A stretch of DNA of 64,000 nt from Ceratodon purpureus (taxonomy: Eukaryota > Streptophyta > Bryopsida > Pseudoditrichales > Ditrichaceae). The translations under genes and the position numbers were made by a program. Under the pieces are notes generated by a model. That model saw nothing but the letters and a program-made list of their open reading frames with translations. It was not told where the DNA came from and did no database searches. The stretch's first letter is position 1; each line of letters opens with the position of its first letter. Positions 56,294 through 64,000 of the stretch are shown here, one piece after another. The stretch covers positions 62,597,599-62,661,598 of the forward strand of contig CM026426.1 of the NCBI GenBank assembly GCA_014871385.1, read 5' to 3'.

Positions 56294-56614
56294 GATCATG
56301 GTCTCCATCGTCTCGGTGATCAGTGGCCTCGATCACCGAGACGATAGAGACTACGATCATCAGTGATCATCGTCGTCGACCATCAACACGAAGACAAAGA
56401 CCCTCGGCCCTGTTTGTCTTCGTGTTGATGGTCGTGATGACCTTCAATTCTGATCATGGTCTCCATCGTCTCGGTGATCGAGGCCAATGATCACCGAGAC
56501 GATGGAGACCATGATCAACCCGAGACGAAGATCATCAGTGACCATCAACACAAAGACGAAGACCCTCGGCCATGTTCGTCTTCGTGTTGATGGTCACTGA
56601 TAATCTTCGTCTCG
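56294..56614. repeat. Cluster of four strong hairpins
   Basis: HP1 arms 56294-56321 and 56331-56359 (a few mismatches, 9-nt loop). HP2 arms 56378-56398 and 56413-56433 (21 bp perfect, 14-nt loop). HP3 arms 56452-56479 and 56489-56516 (28 bp perfect, 9-nt loop). HP4 arms 56521-56560 and 56575-56614 (40 bp, two mismatches that are G-U compatible in one strand, 14-nt loop). HP1 and HP3 share one arm family (GATCATGGTCTCCATCGTCT...); HP2 and HP4 share another (GACCATCAACACGAAGAC...). The two-hairpin unit is repeated at about 160 bp. Confidence 0.9.
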
Positions 56615-56639
56615 GTGATGAATTTTACAAGCTGCTTTG

Positions 56640-57839
56640 CACTCATATATTTTCCAATTTGACACAGTGCTAATCTAATCTCCATGTTCCTCATAAGTTT
56701 GCAGACCTGGGAGGTGTTAATCATGAGACAAACAGAGACATAGTGGAGCCGTGGACTACATACGACAGTAGTAGGGATTCATGGAATGATTTGGAATATG
56801 TGGCTCCAGGGATGCCCACAACATGGAATGTTGTGACATCTACCCCGGATTCTCAAGATAGGAACTACCAGGAAGAGTCAAGAGTATATATGGGGCTAGA
56901 CTTGGGTTTGGGTACTCAGGAGCATTTTTTTACGTAACTGTGATTGTAGTCACTTCTTTTCAAATTTGATGCCAAAGTGCTTCAAAATATTGATTAACAT
57001 CACCCTATAAAGGCATGTTCACGGCGATCCAATCTATGTTTATTTCTTCATGTTAATCTGGGATTGAATAGCTTGCTCATTCATGCAGTTTTCTTCTGCC
57101 TTTTGTTTGGTTTTCGACATTTTTTATTTATTCTTATTTATTTATTTATTTTAACGCAAAAGACTAAAAGCGATAAAATACACAAATGTATTAAAGTATT
57201 GCCGGATTAGTACTTTACCTAATTACAAAAGAGGCACCTACAGAAGTATGTAGAAAGCTAACAACAAACCCCCTGAAGCACATGTTAGACCGTCCAAGGA
57301 CTAGACCTTTTTGTAGCCACGGCAATTCTCAAATCTTAAGGTCCCAATCCAATGACTTGGGGTCCCCAGGTCACAAACTTGGGGCACCCAAAGTAACTAC
57401 TAGGGGTACCCAATTACCCCAAGTAATTACTAAGGGTGCCCAAGTACCTCAAGTACTTACTAGGGGTGTCTAAGTACTTGGAGAAATGTATTTTATATAT
57501 TTTATATATTTATAAATCCATATTATGATAATTTCAACCATTAACTATTTTAAATATAATTCTATTACTCTCTTGTATTTTGAAGTGTACTTAAGAAGTA
57601 AAAGTAAAAGTAAAATTATAAGATAAATATACAAGAAATTATAACTTTTAGAGTATAAAGTGAAGGTATAAAGTAAGAATATTTGGTATTTTTATGTTTT
57701 ATTTTGATTGAGTATTGGAAAAATATATATTACTTTTTGGGGAATTTATATTGATGCTATGTTTATTTCTTCGTGTTAATCTGGGATTGAATAGCTTACT
57801 TTTTCTTCTGCCTTTTGTTTGGTTTTCAACTCTTCTTCT

Positions 57840-57874
<35 letters not shown>

Positions 57875-58260
57875 CTTTCTCTTTTCTTTTCTTTTCTGAG
57901 TCGCTCCACAAGGTAGCCTATGTGATTGGGAAGTGGTCTCTACCGAGTAGTTTGTGATATGCTGCGCTTTGTATGTACGAATATGCTTGCATGTAAGATT
58001 AATGAACTGTCTCAGATGTTGGTCATGGCTGAATTTTTTTTTTTCATAATATAACTGCAAAATTCATAGTCTCCCCTTACAGATATGGAATCAGTGTCAG
58101 TGGAATTGGTATGACACAAGTCCCCAGTGAGTGTGATACTAATCAGTGGCCCTAGAGTCACAATTTGACACAGTGTATTTTTGTGAGTAACTTGTAATGA
58201 AGTGCTGGACAGTCACTGCAAATTTTCCTTGCACATTTGTAATGTAAGTATGCATTTATT
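56640..58260. other. Harbinger interior, non-coding, with duplications
   Basis: About 80 bp at 57035-57117 (TTTATTTCTTCATGTTAATC...) recurs at 57762-57830. Three ~30-bp units of the type AGTAATTACTAAGGGTGCCC lie at about 57388-57480. A T-run lies at 57841-57875. A short frame at 56743-56937 is not recognised. No gene is supported. Confidence 0.5.
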
Positions 58261-58263
58261 AAA

Positions 58264-59487
58264 TCATACCAAACCAACACCTTTCAGCATCCACAAATGC
58301 TCAATGAGATCACCTCGGAGCCCAAAATGTGTCTCTGCGTTACGAATCTCTGTGGTCCTTGTCATCAAATCCTGAAAATCCAATCCTCTTTGTATGGGGA
58401 CATTCCCCTCATTCAATTCTCCAATGATGTCCTCTAATCCATCAATGTCTTCTTCATCTTCAAGTATCATATTATGAAGAATGCAACACGTGAACATAAT
58501 GTTGGAAATTACCTCTATGCTCCAATTGCGACAAGGATTACGGATTATTGCAAACCGGGCTTGCAAAACTCCAAAGCATCTCTCAACGTCTTTGCGCACA
58601 ACCTCCTGTTGCTCTGCAAAATGGCTACGACGCTCATCCTGGGGCTCATGAATACTCTGAACAAAGCAAGACCACTCCGGATAAATGCCGTCGGTGAGGA
58701 GGTAGTAACGATCATACACACATCCGTTCACCTCAAAATGCATGTCTTGGGCCTCACTTATCAACATGTTTTGAATGAGTGGCAACCGGTCGAGCACATT
58801 TAGATCATTGTTGGATCCGGGTAATCCAAAAAAGGCATGTCAAATGTGCAAAGAACCATCCGCCACAGCCTCTAAAATGATGGATTTCTTTCCATCTCTA
58901 TCACCAAAGTCCCCTTGCCACGCAACTGGGAAATTCTTCCATTTGTAGTGTATGCAATCCAGGGATGCAAACATCCTTGGAAAGCCACGCTCCGAACTGA
59001 TAGCCAGTTGTTTCTGAAAGTTTGCCCGTGTAGGTTGGCGCATGTGGTACTCCTCGAACTCTGCCCTAACGGCAATGCAAAACCGCTTCAAACATAACAT
59101 AGCGGTAGTCTCACTAGTACGACAATACTCATCCGTTGCATCAGCACACAAACCGTAGCACAACATTCTCAATGCCGATGTGACTTTCTGATGGGGGGGC
59201 AATCCCGTGGATCCACACGCATCAATCTTCTGCACGAAGTACTCATCTCTAGCACAAACTCTATGCAAAATGAATAGAAACAACGAGCGACGCATACTAT
59301 ACCTCCGCCGAAATAAGCGTGCTCCATAAATTGGCTCATCCACAAAATAATTGACCATCATCCGACGATGCATCTCGTGGCAGTATTTTTCAAAGTTTAG
59401 ATATTTCCCAAGGCGTACTCCTCCAAGAAAACCAGGTATGCTTGTTCCTGGTGCAGACAATACTAATTCCATAATCCAGTTCACCAT
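58264..59487 (-). pseudogene. PIF/Harbinger transposase (plant transposon protein family), one stop
   Basis: Two open parts, 59487-58840 and 58797-58264, are in the same frame and separated by a single TGA at 58838-58840 where family members read Trp ('HAFFGLPGSNNDLNVLDR' follows). Motifs: 'YSMRRSLFLFILHRVCARDE', 'QKVTSALRMLCYGLCADATD', 'FPRMFASLDCIHYKWKNFPV' (first Asp), 'YYLLTDGIYPEWSCFVQSI' (second Asp), 'VRKDVERCFGVLQARFAIIR' (Glu), 'CCILHNMILEDE'. All three catalytic acids are present. About 408 codons, near full length; upstream acidic codons (59510-59490) in a neighbouring frame suggest the start is also shifted. It would cut the TIRs at 48464 and 59949. Confidence 0.9.
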
Positions 59488-59923
59488 GAAATCATCTCCT
59501 CATCGTCCTCCAAAAACAGTGACCTTGAAGCAAGAAGGCGTTGATGCCATTGCTCCATTGCAGGGAGTGCAACTGCAAAATAACAATCCAGGGAAAAAAT
59601 CGAAGAGAGGAGCTCTCACACAGCCCTCGCAGACTCTGTATCCACGAGGGACCTCGCAGTCTCTGTACCCGGCAACGAGGTCGCACCTACCGAGGAGCCC
59701 TAAATGAAGTGCTCGTCATTGCTCCACCTGGGCACCCGACCCCTCCACGGCTCCACTTAGCCACCCCGACCCCGCCACGGCACCCTGTCCAGCTCACGCC
59801 CCACTTTTCATGATCTCCCGGTGAATCGGGTCCCAGCTTTTTAGCGCGGATGGGTGGGGATCCAGATTTTCATGAGCCGCAACACGAGGTCGCCGCCCTG
59901 GAAAGGCCACATCCCGAGTGCCC
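59488..59923. other. Harbinger subterminal region
   Basis: GC-rich, with CCACCCCGAC-type and CTCGCAGAC/CTCGCAGTC repeats (59620-59670). No coding sequence supported. Subterminal repeats of this kind often bind the transposase or its partner. Confidence 0.4.
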
Positions 59924-59949
59924 CATTTGGAGCAGGGGTGTGGATGCTC
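59924..59949 (-). repeat. Right TIR of the PIF/Harbinger element
   Basis: Reverse complement starts GAGCATCCACACCCCTGCTC; followed by TAA at 59950-59952. Confidence 0.92.
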
Positions 59950-59952
59950 TAA

Positions 59953-62900
59953 GATGCCGGTTGAGAGAAGGTGGCAGCAGTAGAGCAAGGTTTGTATGGG
60001 GGTAGTTTTCGGAGTGTAAGCTGGGTATAGCAGATGAGTTAGGAGCTTAGAAGAAGGGATTAGGGGAATACTAGTGATGGTATTTGCATGCTAGAGTAGG
60101 ACAAGAATAGTTGCGGAAGTAAGTAGGTAGGGAGTGAGTGCAGTGAGTTGGAGAGTAGGAGTCGGTCTGCTGGTGCTCAAGAGCTGGGCGACTGCGTTCA
60201 AGCAAGGAGCTGAGATAGAAGGATCTCACGGAGGTTGGAGAAGATCTAAGCAGCTGCGGTTGCGGCCCGGTCAAGGTGGCTGTGGACTCGAAGTTACGGT
60301 CGAGCTCCAAATTTATCGGTTGGGGGCATCAACAAGGGAGCTCGCAGTTGGATGCATGGGAAGTACTTAGAAGATGGAGTCGGCAGCTGTGGAGTTGCAA
60401 GCCAGTTCAGTGGAGTTGGTCGGCAGAAGGTACGCAAGGAGCTACGGTGTTTTGGTGTTTTGGGATTTGCGGTGGGGGAATTTGCTGTGCAGCTGGGGGT
60501 CGAGAAGAAGGCGGAATCTGCTTCGGTGTTAGTCGCATTTAAGAGGAAGTTTGGTGAGGAGCTTCAAATCAAAGCTGGTGGTTTAGGCTGCAGAAGCTCC
60601 GGAAGTTCTGGAACGACTGCAGGTGGCGGCTTTGAGGGTGCAGCCAGTAAACTTGCTGGTTGGAGGTTCGGCTAGCTTTCAGTGCTGGAAGTTGTGTGTA
60701 GTGTGAAATGTAGCCGGCTGAGGGAGCTGCAAATCTAAGAAGGGCCGGAAATTCCGTTGGAGGTCGAGCGGCTGATTAGAACGACGGCTGGATAGAAGAA
60801 TAAGCGGTTATTGGTTGACTGTTGGTGCTTTGATTTTTTTGTTTTTGTATGTCGTGGGATTTGGAGAAATGCTTGTTGTTCAGTGAAGAAACTGGTTTTG
60901 GGATCGAGGAGGTTCGGTTAGAAGTGCAGCGCAGCAATTGGACTGAGGAGACAATTGTGAGGAGCTTTAGGTGGTGGGTGTTGGTACATCCCCGAGTATT
61001 CCGGAGAAGGTTCGGTGTAAGTTTACTTGAAGAGCAAAGTGTGCTGATTGTGGAAAGCGGAGATTTGTTGAAGAGATGGTTGTTCTGTGGGAGAAGATTA
61101 GGCTGTAAAGGTTGAGGAGTTGGCCGGAGAAGAAGTCAAGTGGAGGTCGGCTGGAGAATTGTAGTTGTGGCGGAAGAATTGGGTTCGTTTGTGGCGGCTG
61201 TTGAAGCAGCGGCTGCATGCCAAGGAAGCAAGGCTTGGTGAAGGATCTTGGAGGTACAGTCGACTACGGCACAGCTGAGTTCGAGGAATCTGGTAGAAGT
61301 TGGGCTGCCTTGAACCAATTCAATGGAAAGAAACTATGCTGGAAGTTATGTTTTTTATTGTAATTTAATTTTATTTATTTTTAATTTTTATTTTAATTGG
61401 GTGTATTCCTTGGATTGAGTGGAGTTGATCTCTATTCTCTTGGAAGAATTGTAGACTTATATGTTTAAATTGAGCATTTGTGGACACAAAAAAAATTAGT
61501 AAAACTTATGTGATTGTTGGTGGAAGTTAACCTTGGCATTATCATGTTTCAGAAATTATTGCATGTGTGCTGTTATTTTCTAATTTGACTGGTTTTGGGT
61601 GAATGTGGACATTAACCCCTAAATGCCTAACGACCAAAAACTGGTCGATTTCATTCTTTGACCGTTCGCAGTTGTTATTCAATCGACAGTTTTTCAGTCG
61701 GGTAATTTTTTTTCAAATATGGATGGTGTAAATTATTGAAATTACTTTTTCTTACATCAAAATTCTAAAATGGTGATTTTTGAGAGTGCTCCAAAGTGGA
61801 AATGATCAATACCGCGTACGCAACTTTTTAAATTTGAAGTTGAGGAGGTGTGCAGGGGCAGTGGTTTGAGGAGTGAAAAACTAGTGTTTGGTGAAATTTC
61901 GGAAGTGTGCCCAAAGAGTTGGGCATTTGGAGGGGGGCAGGGTGTAGATGGAGGGTAGTGAAGGAGAGCAAAAAAGTAACATCCACATGGGCTGCCACAG
62001 TGGAGGAGGGAAGAACTTCCTCCAAGCCCCTCCTCCACATTTCACAGCTACATTCAAAGTAGAAAAAATTGAATTGAAGGGGGTTGGCAGTGGCTAGGAC
62101 TTCAAAGCCAATACAACTACAAACACACAAATTGCACACCTCGACTTATAGAATCCTTAGGAGCAAAGCGATAATGGTGCAAGGCAGATTCGGATAGCCT
62201 CCAAAACAAACTGCATTGAAGTTTTTGCAAAAAACAGATCCCATAATCCGAATACAGCCTCCATTTGCAACTACACATGACAAATGCTTGAAACTCGAAT
62301 TGAAGGGAGCCGCCACTTCTACAAAGCTCAACACCCAAACATGAATGCACAAGGAGATCTACAAGGAGATTTTAGGATGCAAAGACAGCAAAGAATATAG
62401 AGTGCAAGAACCATTTCTGGTGAGGGAGAGCTGTTGAGTGGAGGGCGCTGGAGCACTTTTGGAGAGTGAATTAGGGAGCGTTACGGGTGCGAAATTTGAT
62501 GTGATTGGAAGGTTTGTCGATCAATGAGAGACGGCAGGGAGAGGTGACAAGCTCGTTGAGTGAGGATCGGTGAGGGGCCGAGGGAGGGGAGTCTATGATT
62601 GTGGGAAAGGAGAGATCAGGGGAGTGGGTGAGAGTCGGGAGAAGGGAAAGGGGAGAGAAGTGAGGGAAAGGGGAGAGCAGTGAGGGAAAGGAGTGAGAGA
62701 TTTCTGAGACTTTGGGGGGCGGAAGACGGTTGCGAGTGAAATTGAGAGAAGAAGAAGCTGTGGGAAAAAAGAAAAAAAAATTGGCAGAGAGGTGAGCGGA
62801 GTGTGATCGGGAAGAGGGGATGACTGTGTGAGATTGAGAGGCCGAGAGAGACAGCAGAGAGAAAGTGAGACATTGGCGAGGAGTGGTACAGAGAGACGGG

Positions 62901-63226
62901 GTTGAGGAAAAATAGCGAGCAGGCAGGCCACATTTGAAAAAAAAAAAAAAAAGGCTAGAGATTGGGGACTTAGGTGGGCAAGGGAAGAACAGGGACAGCC
63001 GGAGAGGAGAGGAACTAGGACAATAGAGAGAAGGGGGACGAGGGAGGGGTGACAAGGGAGGGAAAGGTTAAGAGAGTAGAGACCGCAGCAGCTGGGCGGG
63101 GAAGAAGTGAGAGATTGTCACAGAGAGAAAACAACAAGAGAAAGGGAAAACAGTGGACAGAGGAAATGAGAGTAGTAGGGAGGGGCTGAGCGGGACTTCG
63201 AGACAGCGAGGGGGAACTCTTGAGCA
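59953..63226. other. No supported gene; probable 5' region of a further element
   Basis: 59990-61330 is G-rich with long unfamiliar open frames in + orientation (for example 60134-60675), resembling the low-complexity style of the element at the window start. 61340-61800 is AT-rich. 62380-63200 is a strongly purine-rich + strand (GAGGGAAAGGGGAGAG type) with a poly(A) at 62938-62952. No family is recognised. It may be the LTR or leader of the element whose ORF begins near 63360. Confidence 0.4.
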
Positions 63227-63359
63227 GTGAGCAGCAGATCTGCTGAGCGAGGGGCCGAGAGATCGCAGGTTGTTAGCGGAAGCACGTGCAAGCGCCGAAT
63301 CCAGCGCGGGGCTCCTGTGCACAAGCAGATCCAGCAGAGGTTAGCATCACTAAGCGCTC

Positions 63360-64000
63360 ATGGCATGGGCACCATCTCGGTACACTTTCCCACCTCCACC
63401 TCCACCACCGCAAGAATTGGGAGAGCATGTTGCAGCAATTAAGCATTGGCTACGAGAGATGCAAGGAGCAAACGAGCACCAAACATCACTGATGTTGGGG
63501 CTTTTTGAGGAGACTTACATGAGGAGACTTCCTGGGTTCGTAGGAGCAACGTAGGCACACATTCACGACACCAACCGGGGCCTTCGCTACTCCTTTCGGA
63601 GGTGGACGGCTTACATCTTGAGGTGGGGAGAACGTCGAGAAGAAGGCCGTCCAGATAGATTCCCAGATTGGCTCAACGAGTTGCTTCGGGACTTCATCTG
63701 GCCAGATCCAATCTCCTCCCCTGACGGATGGCTACGCCCTCGAACCAATCGGCCATGGACGCTCAATGGAGGATGGGCGAGAAACCTTGCAAATAGGGCT
63801 GCCGAAGAAGAGGAGGATGCACCAAGAGTTGTGCGATCTGTACGTAGGCATGCCACTGCTTGGACGAGGCAAGGGAGGGAGCTGCGGGCAGCTCAAGGAG
63901 GGAGACATGGCGTCGCTCCAAGAGTGGGAGGTGGGCGAGGGGCCGCACCAGCTCCCGCAGCGCTGCAGCCAGACATGGCCGTCGGAGGTGGTAGAGGGGC
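63360..64000 (+). CDS. Arg-rich ORF running off the window, possibly gag-like
   Basis: An ATG at 63360 (MAWAPSRYTFPPPPPPPQEL) opens a frame with one TAG at 63552-63554. The same frame then stays open to the last base, giving at least 148 more codons: 'RWTAYILRWGERREEGRPDR', 'FPDWLNELLRDFIWPDP', then an Arg/Gly/Ala-rich tail. The first part 'LGEHVAAIKHWLREMQGANE' looks helical. It is not recognised; gag or another structural ORF of a retroelement is a guess from context and composition. Confidence 0.4.

Larger units (their letters stand above)
48464..59949. mobile_element. PIF/Harbinger DNA transposon, 11.5 kb including a nested copia
   Basis: Ends are 26-bp terminal inverted repeats with one mismatch (left GAGCATCCACATCCCTGCTC...) flanked on both sides by TAA (48461-48463, 59950-59952), the TWA duplication of this superfamily. 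Cargo: a + strand Myb/SANT ORF1 pseudogene on the left, a - strand DDE transposase on the right, and between them a complete Ty1/copia insertion and a hairpin cluster. Without the copia and its duplication it would be about 5.8 kb. ORF1 and the transposase face each other. Confidence 0.9.

Noticed and set aside
55981..56370. His/Asp-rich overlapping reading frames on both strands
   Set aside because: Produced by the GATCATC/GATGGT repeat words; no start context or domain.
56294..56614. CRISPR-like array
   Set aside because: Repeats are inverted pairs forming hairpins, not direct repeats with unique spacers, and the context is a plant transposon.
62471..63322. Pro/Ser/Leu-rich - strand frames
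   Set aside because: Arise from a purine-rich + strand; low complexity, no recognised protein.

Overview
The window is plant nuclear DNA, mostly transposable elements, with one convincing host gene. That gene (about 34.27-41.27 kb, + strand, 12 exons) encodes a three-DM10-domain protein of the EFHC1/RIB72 family, an axonemal doublet-microtubule protein. Among land plants these proteins are expected only in lineages with swimming sperm. With plant-type elements (tRNA-iMet-primed Ty1/copia, a chromovirus, PIF/Harbinger with a Myb/SANT partner ORF), this suggests a bryophyte, lycophyte, fern, cycad or Ginkgo. I cannot name the species.

Layout. 1-5.1 kb: 3' part of a + strand LTR element with one huge repeat-rich ORF and its 3' LTR. 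5.1-11.7 kb: a - strand Ty3/gypsy element (gag, protease, RT, RNase H, integrase, one 1001-bp LTR) cut at its 3' end by the first element. 11.7-14.2 kb: - strand pseudogene of a coiled-coil element protein. 14.4-14.8 kb: possible first exon of an unidentified membrane protein. 16.0-20.2 kb: three nearly identical 1147-bp modules, each apparently holding a promoter and 5' gene end on the - strand. 20.7 kb: TA-flanked MITE. 22.2-27.1 kb: 5'-truncated L1-type LINE with 14-bp target duplications. 28.0-29.2 kb: decayed PIF/Harbinger transposase. 29-34 kb: largely non-coding, ending in a LINE 3' fragment just upstream of the EFHC1-like gene. 42.6-47.5 kb: an old chromovirus with a GC-rich 400-bp foldback insertion. 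48.46-59.95 kb: one PIF/Harbinger element (26-bp TIRs, TAA target duplication) with a Myb/SANT ORF1 pseudogene and a transposase broken by one stop; it is interrupted by a 5680-bp Ty1/copia element with identical 193-bp LTRs and AAGAC duplications, and carries a cluster of four strong hairpins. 60-64 kb: GC- and purine-rich sequence leading into an Arg-rich ORF that runs off the window.

Nesting gives an order of events: the first element entered the gypsy element, the foldback entered the chromovirus, and the copia entered the Harbinger. Most stops and catalytic losses in the elements fit C-to-T or G-to-A changes, as expected from decay of methylated DNA. Two things do not fit ordinary decay: the broken copia has identical LTRs, and the hairpin arms are nearly perfect.
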